The notes under the pieces are model-generated. The model had not been told where the DNA came from, made no database searches, and saw only the letters and a program-made list of their open reading frames with translations. A stretch of DNA of 49,209 nucleotides from a virus. The translations under genes were made by a program, and so were the position numbers. The stretch spans positions 1-49,209 of the IMG/VR virus record IMGVR_UViG_3300036835_000149, one strand, 5' to 3'. Numbering within the stretch: position 1 is the first letter of the stretch; each line of letters begins with the position of its first letter. Below, in pieces: positions 17,520-26,819 of this stretch.

Positions 17520-17544
17520 GGCTGCCTCCTCTAGTCAGATCGTC

Positions 17545-17775
17545 TCATTCAGCGCCACCCGCCGGCGGCGGTGTGGGAGCCGGCTCGGAGTAGTCGTTGG
17601 GTGGGGCCACGTAGACCGCCGCACCCGAGATGATGATCGTCGCCAGAGCGGTGATCCACTCGCTGGTGGTGATCGAGCTACCACCCTCGCTCTGCGGCGT
17701 CACCGACGCCACGATCGTCACTGCGCCAGGAGCCAGAGCTCCGGCGATGGCCTTCCAGTACCGCTGCCACTTCAT
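17545..17775 (-). CDS. holin (putative)
   Basis: A 76-aa protein with two hydrophobic segments: residues 8-24 (AIAGALAPGAVTIVASV), and 38-56 (EWITALATIIISGAAVYVA), the latter preceded by the polar hinge TTSEW. The short basic N-terminus (MKWQRYWK) and Pro/Glu-rich tail fit the actinophage holins of the form W.KA..GAL...ITA.EW. It would permeabilise the membrane and release the M15 endolysin encoded 1.7 kb downstream. Its stop overlaps no other gene, and its start overlaps the upstream stop (ATGA). Confidence 0.7.
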   Translation of the reverse strand: MKWQRYWKAIAGALAPGAVTIVASVTPQSEGGSSITTSEWITALATIIISGAAVYVAPPNDYSEPAPTPPPAGGAE

Positions 17776-18059
17776 GTCGGCTCCTCCTCAGGTGGTGGAT
17801 TCATGGCCTGCACCTGGGACAGGATCATCCCATCGGTGATCACTGCCTCGTCGGTCCCAGGGTCGTAGTTCTGATCGCTGCTGTGCACGTTCAGTGCGTA
17901 CTCCCAGGCATCGTCCCAACCTGGTGCAGCTGCCCACTCCCGCTGATGCTGGTAGGCCCAGTTCTGGCCATCTGAGATCTGCTCGCCCACCGCGCACTGG
18001 ATCACCCGCTCGTTCATGGCCTGGTTGGCCGCGATCTTGCTCTGGGTCAGATAGCTCAT
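17772..18059 (-). CDS. conserved small phage protein next to holin
   Basis: A 95-aa acidic protein (SKIAANQAMNERV, then REWAAAPGWDDAWEYAL and DPGTDEAVITDGMILSQVQ). The same arrangement of WAAAPGWD..W and ITDGMILS recurs in small proteins of unknown function near actinophage tail and lysis genes. ATG 18059 is chosen because earlier codons lie in the fibre gene. It is coupled to the holin by ATGA. Confidence 0.6.
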   Translation of the reverse strand: MSYLTQSKIAANQAMNERVIQCAVGEQISDGQNWAYQHQREWAAAPGWDDAWEYALNVHSSDQNYDPGTDEAVITDGMILSQVQAMNPPPEEEPT

Positions 18060-18066
18060 GGCTCTC

Positions 18067-20673
18067 CTAGTTGTCGGCCGGGAACGAGACGTTGTCCATG
18101 GACCAGTAGCCAGTGGTGCCACGCGCGAGGATGTCGCCATTGGCGTTGACGTTGCCGCTGCCAGCACCGGCGGTGCTGGTGACGTTGGCGAAGTGCATGC
18201 CACCGATAGGGCGGAACCCCGCCGGCAGGTTGTAGACGACCGTGCCCTGCGTTCCTCCGGTGACCAGGCCCTTGAGGTAGACGATCCCGGCGATCTTCCG
18301 GTAGCCGGCCGTGTTCCAGCCGGAGCCGTAGTTGGTCCACGAGTTCAACAGCGTGGGCGTGATCCAGCCAGTGTCTGCCTGTCCGATGATGGACTGTGGG
18401 GAGAGCAGTACCGCGCTGATCGAACCAGTCGAAGCGGGGAACAGTGCCGTGTTGTCGGTGTAGCGGAACAGGTTGATGGTGTCCCCGGCATTGAGCAACG
18501 CCGTGAAGTTGGTGGTCTTCGCACCAGCGCCGTTGTAGGCGTACTCGGCCGGTTGGTACTGCGGACTCACCGTGCCGTTGACTCCGAAGGTGACGCCCTT
18601 GCGACCCAGTTGCCCACCGGTACCGGTCTGGAACGAACAGGAGGTGGTGATCGAGTAGTAGCCCCCCACTGGGACAGTCATCCCATTCGCGGCGAGTGTC
18701 ATTCCACCGACTAGGGGATCGGTCGCCAATGCCGTCACTGCTCCGGTATGAAGAACCCAGCCAGTAGAAGAGTTCATCGAACCAACTGCGACCCCACCAC
18801 GTACCTCAGACGCACCGATGATCGGGTTGCCGATGATGTTGGCACTGAACTGGCACCGACCACCCTGGGCGTTGGACTGGTTCGCCACCTCGGGCGAGCA
18901 CTGCACCTCGAAGGTGTCTCCGACCTGCGCGTCCACGATCAGCGTGATCGTGGTGTGGGTGAAGGTGCCCACCGCTGCACCAGTCACCACCGAGTCCCGC
19001 TGGGTGACCACCGAGCCGCCCCGGCGATGGATGACCGAACCGATCAGCCATCCGCCGGAAGCGGCGGTCTTGTAGATGGTGACGTTGGCGACGACCTTGT
19101 ACGACCCGGCCCTGCCGACCACGAACCGGCCAGCACCGTCGTAGCCGAGGCTGCCGGCTCCAGTTCCTACCGGGAACGGGATCAGGTTGTTGGCCGCCAC
19201 CAGCACGAAGTCCGAGCCCAGCTGACTATGCCGCCAGTCCGGTGCGGTGACGGTTGCACCGGTGAGCACCGGGTTCCACACGATCGGCGTGGTGCCCAGG
19301 GTGTCCTGGATCTTGTTGCTGCACTTCCAGGTGGAGCCACCGTAGGCGGTGCCGCTGAACACCGAGACCATCGCCCCGGCCAGCTTGAGGATGCCGTCCG
19401 CATCCATGGACCGGACCCAGGTGCCGTTGCTTCCTGTGCCCGGATCGTTCACCAGCCAGATGCCGTTCTGCACCGGGTTGATCTGAGCCCGAACCAGCAC
19501 TCGGTGGCCCTTGACCAGAGTGATCCCGTCCACCACCTGGGGCGCACCACCGGCGGTGGTCACATCAACGCTGGTAGCCACGTCCACTGGCTGCTTGTCC
19601 CAGAACAGCACCTTGGGATTGTCGAGCTGGGTGTTCGAGGTGCCGGTCTTGCGCACCGTCACGTTGTCGATCAGGTACGTCACCGTGCTGGAGGCGTCGG
19701 TCCCCATCCGGAAGAAGACCTCGGCACCCTGGGTGCCCTGGATGACGGTGAAGGTGCGCCTGAAGAACTTCCAGGTAGCACCGATCGGCAACGCCTCGGT
19801 CTCCACCTGGGTCGAGGTGCTGTCGAAGAACCCTGGTGCGCCCGGGTAGGGGCCTTGGTAGAGGCACACGCTGAAGGTGGGTGTGCCAGTGCTGGTCAGA
19901 ATCCGGGCCCAGAACGAGACCTCGACCTCGTCCCCACCACCGATGGCAGTGATCTTGGTGGACTCCAGGACCTGGCTGCTGCTGACCGCGAGCTGGGTGG
20001 ACCAGCATTGGGTGCCGAACAGCTTGCTGCTGGTATCCGCGGTGTTGGTCCGGGTGCCGCCACCCCAGAAGGTGCCCCAGCTCGACGGCGGGTTGCCGGC
20101 CTCGAAGTCACCGTTGGTGATCAGGTTGGTGCCCTCACCGGGACCGTCGAACCTGACCCAGAGCTGCGCGGTGGTGTCCGGGGTGACGGTCCCCACCGAG
20201 GCCATCGTCCAGGTGGTGCCCTGGTTGACCGCGCCCTGCTCGACGATGACCCGGGCATCCGTGGTGATGTTCGATGAGGAGTTCGCATCTGATGCTCGGC
20301 CCCAGGTGCCGCCGGTGTTGGTGGAGTAGATGCCGTTGTAGGCGGTGTTGATCTGGTCCTTGACCAGCACCCGATCCCCAGTACCGGTCGTGTAGCCGTC
20401 GATGGTCTGCGAACCACCAGGTGCACCCATGCCGCCACCGAGTGGTCCGGTGGTGGCGACCTTGACCGAGTCCTTCCATTCCCCCGAGCCACCGCTACCA
20501 CTGCCCAGAGCCACCCAGAGCGTGCTGGAGGAGTTGTACTGGTAGGTCTTCTTGTCCGTGGTGTTGTAGTACAGCTGGCCGTCCACCGGGCTGCCAGGTG
20601 CAGCAGCGGCTGACTCGGGAACCAGGCCCTTGATGGCGATCTTCTGCAGATCGACCTGTTCGTAGTGCTTCAT
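18067..20673 (-). CDS. large tail fibre protein
   Basis: An 868-aa fibre. Residues 1-56 (MKHYEQVDLQKIAIKG, then SPVDGQLYY and TYQYNSSSTLWVAL) form an attachment module shared with the next gene upstream. After it come two copies of a module with VATTG...TIDG......GDRVLVKDQIN...NGIY (near 75-165 and 355-450), separated by a carbohydrate-binding-like block beginning TNLITNGDFEAGNPPSSW (about 185). C1q- or jelly-roll-like beta domains follow (around 490-620 and 640-760), and the end has WTNYGSGWNTAGYRKIAGIVYLKGLV, typical of receptor-binding tips. The start overlaps the previous stop (TGATG). Confidence 0.82.
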   Translation of the reverse strand: MKHYEQVDLQKIAIKGLVPESAAAAPGSPVDGQLYYNTTDKKTYQYNSSSTLWVALGSGSGGSGEWKDSVKVATTGPLGGGMGAPGGSQTIDGYTTGTGDRVLVKDQINTAYNGIYSTNTGGTWGRASDANSSSNITTDARVIVEQGAVNQGTTWTMASVGTVTPDTTAQLWVRFDGPGEGTNLITNGDFEAGNPPSSWGTFWGGGTRTNTADTSSKLFGTQCWSTQLAVSSSQVLESTKITAIGGGDEVEVSFWARILTSTGTPTFSVCLYQGPYPGAPGFFDSTSTQVETEALPIGATWKFFRRTFTVIQGTQGAEVFFRMGTDASSTVTYLIDNVTVRKTGTSNTQLDNPKVLFWDKQPVDVATSVDVTTAGGAPQVVDGITLVKGHRVLVRAQINPVQNGIWLVNDPGTGSNGTWVRSMDADGILKLAGAMVSVFSGTAYGGSTWKCSNKIQDTLGTTPIVWNPVLTGATVTAPDWRHSQLGSDFVLVAANNLIPFPVGTGAGSLGYDGAGRFVVGRAGSYKVVANVTIYKTAASGGWLIGSVIHRRGGSVVTQRDSVVTGAAVGTFTHTTITLIVDAQVGDTFEVQCSPEVANQSNAQGGRCQFSANIIGNPIIGASEVRGGVAVGSMNSSTGWVLHTGAVTALATDPLVGGMTLAANGMTVPVGGYYSITTSCSFQTGTGGQLGRKGVTFGVNGTVSPQYQPAEYAYNGAGAKTTNFTALLNAGDTINLFRYTDNTALFPASTGSISAVLLSPQSIIGQADTGWITPTLLNSWTNYGSGWNTAGYRKIAGIVYLKGLVTGGTQGTVVYNLPAGFRPIGGMHFANVTSTAGAGSGNVNANGDILARGTTGYWSMDNVSFPADN

Positions 20674-22034
20674 CAGGCTGCGCCCACCACCACGATCAGG
20701 GTGCCGCCGGACACTGCTATGGCCGAGCGGACCTGGATGTTGTCACCGTCGATGGTCTTCCAGTCCAGCTCACAGCCCTCACCGGTGCTCGCCTCATAGA
20801 AGGAGACCACGTTGTTGGCCGCGCCCAGCGCATGGTTGATGTTGGTGGACCAGACGTTCGCTGTCAGCGCCGGCACCGTGGTGGAATACCGGCCCATCGC
20901 GTTGATGCTGTTCCGTGCGGTCAGCCTGTTGGCCGCGGTGTTCGGGTTCACCCCCAGACCACCGTTGGCCGTAGGCAGGATTCCGGTGACCGCCGAGGCA
21001 GTCAGCACCACTGAGTTGGAGGCCAGCTTGACCGCGGTGATCCCGGCGTCCTTGACCCGCACCTGGTCCGCGACCACCTCGATCGTGGAGTTGTCCGGGT
21101 TCACGTCGAAGGTAGTGGTGCCAACCAGGCCGTTGCCGGCGCTGATCGAGGCCGCCGAGGTGAACTTCTGCCACAGGATGGTGGTGGTGCCCAAGGTGCC
21201 GCCAACCTTGGAAACGCAGACCCATCCGGAACCGGCGTTGCTGGTGCCCTCCTCCACGAAGGTGTAGGCGCTGGGCACCTCGGCCCAGCTATCCATGTCG
21301 GTGGCCCGGGTCCAGGCCCCGGAGGCCGCGATGTAGATGCCGTTGTTGGCGTCAGCGGTCTGGTCCTTGACCAACACTCGGTCTCCGGCCACGGTGGTGA
21401 CCACCGCGTCGATGGTCTGCAGGCCAGACAGGGTGATGTTCGCGGTGGTGGCCACCCGCACCGAGGCCTTGGCATCCAACCCCTGGGCGATGGCATCGAG
21501 CTGACCCTTGTTCACCCCGTCGGTGGCGGCGACCCCGTTGGCCACGTTGGTGAGCAGCTGGCTGTTGATGCTCACCTGGCCGTTGGCAGGGGCGAGCTCG
21601 TTCAGCCGGGTGTCGCTGGCCAGCGCCATGGTCTGCGCGCCGGTGCCACCGATCAGCTTGCGCAGCCCGAACACCCCGGCCGCCGGGCCCTGCAGGGCTG
21701 TAGCAATGTCGTCGATGGTGATAGTGCCGTCCGCGATGTCCCCGCCTGGACCACCGGAGACCGAGCCCGCCGCCAGGTTCAGAGCCGGCCAGGTGGAGCC
21801 GGCCAGATCACCGGTGATGGTGCCACTCGGAGTACGGGAGTCGGTGAGTCGAGAGTCGGTGGACCGGATCAGCTCCTGCCAGGCAGTGGCCGTGGAGTTG
21901 TACTCGTACAGCTTCTTGGCCGTGGTGTCGTAGTAGATCTGGCCATCCACCGGCGAGCTCGGCGCTGATCCAGCCTCGGGCACGAAGCCCTTGATGGGGA
22001 TCCTCTGTGCGTCGATCTGCTCGTAGTGCTTCAT
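20673..22034 (-). CDS. tail fibre protein, paralogue
   Basis: A 453-aa fibre sharing its N-terminal ~55 residues (MKHYEQIDAQRIPIKG, SPVDGQIYYDTTAKKLYEYNS) with the 868-aa fibre. It contains one copy of the module VRVATTANITLSGLQTIDA...GDRVLVKDQTADANNGIY near residues 190-275, here followed by TATNM-free linker sequence and the helical repeat-like stretch LLTNVANGVAATDGVNKGQLD seen in trimeric fibres. The C-terminal 60 residues are a beta cap. Two fibres with the same base and different tips suggest hetero-fibres or host-range diversification. Confidence 0.82.
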   Translation of the reverse strand: MKHYEQIDAQRIPIKGFVPEAGSAPSSPVDGQIYYDTTAKKLYEYNSTATAWQELIRSTDSRLTDSRTPSGTITGDLAGSTWPALNLAAGSVSGGPGGDIADGTITIDDIATALQGPAAGVFGLRKLIGGTGAQTMALASDTRLNELAPANGQVSINSQLLTNVANGVAATDGVNKGQLDAIAQGLDAKASVRVATTANITLSGLQTIDAVVTTVAGDRVLVKDQTADANNGIYIAASGAWTRATDMDSWAEVPSAYTFVEEGTSNAGSGWVCVSKVGGTLGTTTILWQKFTSAASISAGNGLVGTTTFDVNPDNSTIEVVADQVRVKDAGITAVKLASNSVVLTASAVTGILPTANGGLGVNPNTAANRLTARNSINAMGRYSTTVPALTANVWSTNINHALGAANNVVSFYEASTGEGCELDWKTIDGDNIQVRSAIAVSGGTLIVVVGAA

Positions 22035-22041
22035 CTCGTCC

Positions 22042-23616
22042 TCACTTCTGGATCAGCATGGAGCCGGAGACGGCGATCTGGAAGCTCGCCTGCACCTGAT
22101 TGGTGCTCGGGTAGCTGATGTCCCCGCCGATCACGTTGCCGCCGGAGTCCATCAGGGTCACATCAACCGGAGTCTGGCCCATGTTGTGTACACCCAGCCA
22201 GGTGGTGCTTGCCGAGCCGAAGGTCAGGATCAACCCTCCCGGTGTGGTGCCCGGCCCGGCTCCTGTCGAGTCCGCCTCGAGCTGTCCGGTGGTGGTGTTC
22301 AGGTAGACCGGGTAGCGGACCGGCACCGGGTCCTGGGTGTTGAAGGTGGCCGAGGCCGACCAGGCCCCAGCGGTGGCACTCACGCCCCAGGTACGGACCT
22401 GCCACTCGTAACTTTTGGAGTAGATGAAGGTGTTCGCAGCCACCGTGGCCTGCTGGCTGGTGCTGCTCACCTGGCCCAGCGAGGTCCACGAGCCCGCACC
22501 CACCTCGCGGTACTGGATCTCGTACTTGGACTGCGCATAGCCGTCGGTGGGGTTGTAGGTCCAGCTGAAGATGATCGGCGTGGTCGGGTCGTAGAGCGTG
22601 GTGACGCTGTTCGGGGTCAACCCGGTCGGTGCTGCCGGGGCCGAGGTGACACCGGTGGTCTCAGTGGTCTCCGCGGTATAGGCCGAGTACTGACTGAGGT
22701 TCTGGGTGTTCTTGGTCCGCAGCTTGTACTTGTACTTCTTGGTCGGGTCGGTGCCGGTCTCGGTGTGCGTGGTGACGCCGGCGGCCTTGGTGGCCAGCAG
22801 CGTGTAGGTGCCGTCCAGGCTGCGCCACACCTCGGTCTGGTACTCGGGGTAGGAGCAGGTGTTGGTCCAGTCGATCTTCTGGTCCACCGTGCCCACCACG
22901 GTGCGGGTGGGCGTGGTGGGGATACCGGGGCTGGTCCACTCGGTATTCGTGATGGCATCGGCCTGGCCGACCGAGTTCACCGCCCGGATCAGGTACACCC
23001 AGCGCTGGTTCGCGGCGGTCGAGTGTGCATAGGCGCTGATCTGCCCCGCGGTGTACGGCCCAGCCACTCCTGCCGGACCCTGCCAGCCGCCCCCACCGGT
23101 GGACGACCAGTAGACGTAGATGCCGTTGTAGGGCTCACCGGAGGTGTTCTGGTTGAGCCACTGCACCCGGATCTGGGAGTCGTTGACGTAGTTCGCGGAC
23201 TGGAACCACACCGGAGCGGGAGCCGCATAGGGCCGAGCCGGCATGGTGATCGTGGTGGTCACCCCGGGGGTGACGCCGTTGTCCGCGCCCTGCAGCAGCG
23301 CCTTGTAGCTCCTGGTGCCCGGAGAGGTGCCGTAGGAGTTGTCGGAGTAGTTGTGGGTGTCGGTCCTGGTGCCGCGCTTCTGGATGCCCAGACCCTCGTT
23401 GTTGGTGAAGTTGATCGTGCCCACGTAGTCCAGGGACAGGTTCAGGCTCTCGGCGTCGTTGCGCCCGTTGAAGCCGCCACCGGAGTTCTGGGTGTAGTAG
23501 TCGATGGTGAAGTCGACATGGTCCGAGCCATGGGAGACCGAGCCGATGGTGACCTCGATGCCGACCCTGATCCCACGGCCGCTGTTCGACTCGTACGGTC
23601 CCCACTCGATGGCCAT
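22042..23616 (-). CDS. tail protein with fibronectin type III domains
   Basis: A 524-aa protein. The first ~150 residues form a beta domain (HVDFTIDYYTQNSGGGFNG, PGTRSYKALLQGADNG). At least three fibronectin III-like repeats follow, recognised by PAPVWFQSANYVNDSQIRVQW, TPTRTVVGTVDQKIDW and PAAPTGLTPNSVTTLYDPTTP starts and by Y.Y.LRT and YEWQVRTWG ends. The last 80 residues (WLGVHNMGQTPVDVTLMDSGG) look like the conserved phage C-terminal beta cap. ATG 23616 overlaps the previous stop (TGATG). It is probably a fibre shaft or tip binding host glycans. Confidence 0.8.
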   Translation of the reverse strand: MAIEWGPYESNSGRGIRVGIEVTIGSVSHGSDHVDFTIDYYTQNSGGGFNGRNDAESLNLSLDYVGTINFTNNEGLGIQKRGTRTDTHNYSDNSYGTSPGTRSYKALLQGADNGVTPGVTTTITMPARPYAAPAPVWFQSANYVNDSQIRVQWLNQNTSGEPYNGIYVYWSSTGGGGWQGPAGVAGPYTAGQISAYAHSTAANQRWVYLIRAVNSVGQADAITNTEWTSPGIPTTPTRTVVGTVDQKIDWTNTCSYPEYQTEVWRSLDGTYTLLATKAAGVTTHTETGTDPTKKYKYKLRTKNTQNLSQYSAYTAETTETTGVTSAPAAPTGLTPNSVTTLYDPTTPIIFSWTYNPTDGYAQSKYEIQYREVGAGSWTSLGQVSSTSQQATVAANTFIYSKSYEWQVRTWGVSATAGAWSASATFNTQDPVPVRYPVYLNTTTGQLEADSTGAGPGTTPGGLILTFGSASTTWLGVHNMGQTPVDVTLMDSGGNVIGGDISYPSTNQVQASFQIAVSGSMLIQK

Positions 23617-25727
23617 CAGATGATCCTGACCGCGATCCCTGGCTGGAAGTCGAAGATCTCCTTGGCCGGCACCACGCCGACCCGCTGCACGATGGTGCCG
23701 GCTCCGCTCGGCGGCTTGTTGGTGAGCTGCCCTGGGGTGGTGGCCGAGAGCCACTGGGTGCCGGTGGGCAGATTCGCTCCGGTGGAGTAGGGCACGAAGC
23801 CCAGGTGGTAGACGTAGACCGGCTGTCCTGCGGTGACCGTCTCCAGGACGTAGCCGTGCGCCTCCCTCAGCAGCGAGGCATCGGCCTTGCGCACGTTCGG
23901 GACATTGGAGTTGTTCCAGATGTTCACCAGGTCCCCGTAGCTCAAGTTCGCGCTGGCGATCACCTGGGCCGCCATCTGCTTGTCCGGGGCCAGCGAGTTG
24001 TCCTCGATGATCCGACCGTCGAGCTCGCCGGTCAGCTTCGCCGCATCCAGGGAGACGATGGTCTCGTCCACCAGGTACTTGCGGAACCAGGCGTTGTCCC
24101 GCAGCTCCCAGAGCTCCTGGATCTTGTCCCCGTGCAGCCCCGAGGTGGAGTTGTGCGCGGTGCCGTTCCAGTAGCCATCATCCAGGGACCCATCGAAGTA
24201 GCGACCGTAGCTCGGGTACTGCTCGAGCAGCAGCGCGCCCATGTGCCAGACCGCGCTCTCGTTCCCTGCCGGGCTCACCATCCGCGCGTACACGCCTGTG
24301 GTGCTCGCCGGCGCGGTGCCGGTCACGAACACCCTCGGCTCCTGGGCGGTGCCGGCCAGCTGAGTGTCCCAGGCGTCCTGCACCTGGTCGTAGGGGTCGG
24401 AGGGCACCACCAGCAGGGTGCTGCCACCTGAGTCCACGAACACCAGGTCCAGATGCACGTCGTTCCCGGTGCCGGAGATCAGCTCGGTGTAGATCGAGGC
24501 CGTCCACACCTGGTTCTCCAACGCCGGCGCGGGAGCAGCCTGGCCCCAGGTGACCAGGTGATCCCCGACGGTGGCGGAGTTGGTCACCTCCAGCGTCCAC
24601 TCCCCGGCCGGCACATGGTCCGCAGCCACCCTGGCCTTGGTGCACAGGGTGGCGGTCCAGAAGTTCTCGTTGGTCTCGAAGCTGGGGTTGGTGCACAGGT
24701 TGGTGCGCACCCTGGTCCGCACGAACCAGATCGAGCCGTTCACCCGCGGCACCAGCTCCTCGGTGGTGGTGATCGCACCCAGGTCCGGGCCCGGGGTCAT
24801 GTTCACCGAGTACTTCAGGGCCAGGTACTGCAGGTCGTCCGGACCAGGGCGGTAGTCACTCATCGAGACCCGGCCATCGGCGGTGTCCGAGCTGTTCTCC
24901 GCCGAGTAGGCCAGACCCAACGCGGTGCCCAGGTAGTCCTGCATCGGGTTGAGCACCTGGTAGTTCTGGTTGGACAGGGTCAGCGCGGCCAGGGCATTGG
25001 GGTCGCTGGCGTCCACCCAGCCGCCATTCGCTGCCGAGGGGTCGCCGGTGTAGAACCAGGGCCGGTTGTTGTCGTCGGTCTGGTACCAGATGTCCCCGAT
25101 GGTGACCCCAGGGATCGGGATCAAGGTCTTCGGGTCACCGGTATCCGCGGGGTCGAAGCCGGGCGCGTAGTAGGACTGGATCTTGGTGTCCGCGGTGTCC
25201 TGGGCGGTGGTGTCCCGGATCCGGGTCCAGCCACCGTCACCGGGGTTGCCGATGAAGCTGATCCCGGTCGCCTCGGCCCGGTACTCCTTGTCCCCGTCGT
25301 CGCTGTCGTACCAGATGTCCCCGGTCCCGGTGGAGGTCGGGATGCTGGGCTGCCGGAAGATGTGCACGCCGGTGAAGCCACCACCGGGCTGCACCCAGGC
25401 CGTGCCGTTCCAGACGTAGGCCTTCATCCCGTCGTTGGAGTCGTACCACTGGTCGCCCTCGTTGTACGTCCCACCGGTGGGCATCTCGTCGCTGACGTAG
25501 ACGCTGACCCCACCTGGTCCGCTGCCGATGGCCTCCCACGCGCCACTCTTGGCGTTGTAGATCATCAGGATGCCCAGGTCGGCGCGGTGGATCAGCATCC
25601 CCGGCCAGGCAGCCTCGAGCAGATCTGGTACGTCGTTGACGGGGTCTACGTCGTAGGACTGGACGAAGGTGTTCTCGATCGGGACTCGCTGACCAAGCCG
25701 AGCACTCTGTGCTTGGTCGTAGACCAT
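23616..25727 (-). CDS. minor tail protein / fibre base with repeated GD.WYDS modules
   Basis: A 703-aa protein. The N-terminus (ENTFVQSYDVDPVNDVPDLLEAAWPGMLIHRADLGILMIYNA) resembles attachment modules in phage fibres. Residues 90-245 hold three related units with GDQWYDSNDG, GDIWYDSDDG and GDIWYQTDDN. A carbohydrate-binding-like block starts at TNLCTNPSFETNENFW (about 345), and the end has ITASANLSYG-type and PAKEIFDFQPG beta elements. ATG 25727 lies 25 nt after the collagen-like gene with no strong ribosome binding site. Confidence 0.75.
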   Translation of the reverse strand: MVYDQAQSARLGQRVPIENTFVQSYDVDPVNDVPDLLEAAWPGMLIHRADLGILMIYNAKSGAWEAIGSGPGGVSVYVSDEMPTGGTYNEGDQWYDSNDGMKAYVWNGTAWVQPGGGFTGVHIFRQPSIPTSTGTGDIWYDSDDGDKEYRAEATGISFIGNPGDGGWTRIRDTTAQDTADTKIQSYYAPGFDPADTGDPKTLIPIPGVTIGDIWYQTDDNNRPWFYTGDPSAANGGWVDASDPNALAALTLSNQNYQVLNPMQDYLGTALGLAYSAENSSDTADGRVSMSDYRPGPDDLQYLALKYSVNMTPGPDLGAITTTEELVPRVNGSIWFVRTRVRTNLCTNPSFETNENFWTATLCTKARVAADHVPAGEWTLEVTNSATVGDHLVTWGQAAPAPALENQVWTASIYTELISGTGNDVHLDLVFVDSGGSTLLVVPSDPYDQVQDAWDTQLAGTAQEPRVFVTGTAPASTTGVYARMVSPAGNESAVWHMGALLLEQYPSYGRYFDGSLDDGYWNGTAHNSTSGLHGDKIQELWELRDNAWFRKYLVDETIVSLDAAKLTGELDGRIIEDNSLAPDKQMAAQVIASANLSYGDLVNIWNNSNVPNVRKADASLLREAHGYVLETVTAGQPVYVYHLGFVPYSTGANLPTGTQWLSATTPGQLTNKPPSGAGTIVQRVGVVPAKEIFDFQPGIAVRII

Positions 25728-25752
25728 GGGCCGATGCTAGTGGTGGATCGGA

Positions 25753-26433
25753 TCAGTGCGGGAGCATCTCCGCGTAGGTCGTGAAGCCGGAGTTGGCGTC
25801 GCCGTCGTTGCCCTGGATGCCCTGCGGACCCTGGATGCCCTGAGCGCCCTGGATGCCGGGAGGGCCCTGCGGGCCGATCGGACCAGAGCCGGTGCGGGTC
25901 ACACACAGGTTGCCCAGGCTGATCGAGGTGGCGGTGCCGGACTTGGCGTACACGTTGGCCACCTCACCCGCAGCCGCCCGGTAGGGGAAGACCAGGTCCA
26001 CGTAGAACGGCGCTCCAGCACCCGCCATCCTCGAGCACCGGGCGATCATCGTGGAGCCCACCATGTACCAGATCTCCCGGGCCGTGGAAGCCGCATCGTC
26101 GAACCGCAGCCAGGTGCTCAGCAGGTAGTCGCCGGCCTCGGCGAAGGTGATGTTCGAGACCGAGGTGAAGCAGCTCAGGTCGTCGTAGGCCACCGAGCCG
26201 AAGCTGATCAGGGTGTCGGTGTTCGCGGCCAGCGGGATGTTGACGCCCACGCTGGTCCGGCCCTGCTTCTGCAGGATCTGACCGATCGGCCCCTGCTCGC
26301 CCTGTGGACCCTGCTCGCCCTGCACACCCTGTGGTCCGGCCACTCCACGTGGACCGATCGGGCCGATGCCCTGCAGCACGCCGGTGCGCACCTGGATGGT
26401 GCCACCGTTGACCAACCTGACTACGTTCGCCAT
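25753..26433 (-). CDS. collagen-like tail protein with C1q-like globular domain
   Basis: A 226-aa protein in three parts: a Gly-X-Y collagen run near residues 22-52 ([19 protein letters not shown]), a beta domain of about 125 residues ([17 protein letters not shown] through [10 protein letters not shown]), and a second collagen run ([16 protein letters not shown]) near the end. The pattern predicts a trimer with a jelly-roll-like core between collagen stalks. ATG 26433 overlaps the upstream stop as TAATG. It is a likely fibre or spike element. Confidence 0.78.
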   Translation of the reverse strand: MANVVRLVNGGTIQVRTGVLQGIGPIGPRGVAGPQGVQGEQGPQGEQGPIGQILQKQGRTSVGVNIPLAANTDTLISFGSVAYDDLSCFTSVSNITFAEAGDYLLSTWLRFDDAASTAREIWYMVGSTMIARCSRMAGAGAPFYVDLVFPYRAAAGEVANVYAKSGTATSISLGNLCVTRTGSGPIGPQGPPGIQGAQGIQGPQGIQGNDGDANSGFTTYAEMLPH

Positions 26434-26819
26434 TACAGCACCGTCACCCTCTGGTTCACCGTGCACTCGCCCTTGATCAGCCGCTGCACCTGGTTGCCGA
26501 TGTACTCATCCCCGTCGTTCACGGTCACGAACAGGTCGTACTTGTAGACCCCGGGCACCAGGTTGCTGGTCACCGAGTCCTCGATGTGCAGCTGGATCAG
26601 CCCGATGTCCGAGCTCAGCGTGATCTCCGGGATCTCACCATCGGGAGGTGGATCGTCTGGAGTGGACAGGGACAGCTGGATCGCACCGGTGGCGCTCTTG
26701 ATGTCCAGCCGGCACGGGGCGATCACGTTCTGCGGCTGGTCCATGTCGTCGGTGAAGATGACGTTGGAGGTCCAGTCCTCGCCCTGGTCGATGTCCATCG
26801 GGACGTAGGCAGCGCTCAT
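26433..26819 (-). CDS. small beta-sandwich tail-associated protein (LtfC/BppU-like, putative)
   Basis: A 128-aa acidic beta protein: [17 protein letters not shown], then [11 protein letters not shown], and [34 protein letters not shown] at the end. The layout (modified-dimension strand pair, LDIK block, YKYDL..V block, final G...V) matches small beta-sandwich proteins that sit upstream of phage fibre genes. A similar protein is encoded in the rightward cassette at 41322. It is coupled by overlaps on both sides. Confidence 0.55.
   Translation of the reverse strand: MSAAYVPMDIDQGEDWTSNVIFTDDMDQPQNVIAPCRLDIKSATGAIQLSLSTPDDPPPDGEIPEITLSSDIGLIQLHIEDSVTSNLVPGVYKYDLFVTVNDGDEYIGNQVQRLIKGECTVNQRVTVL

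Noticed and set aside
22042-23754. Start of the fibronectin-domain protein at 23754
   Set aside because: The first 46 codons (HHPRAAHQQAAERS) are a shadow of the upstream gene's end; ATG 23616 overlaps that gene's stop and begins a normal beta domain.
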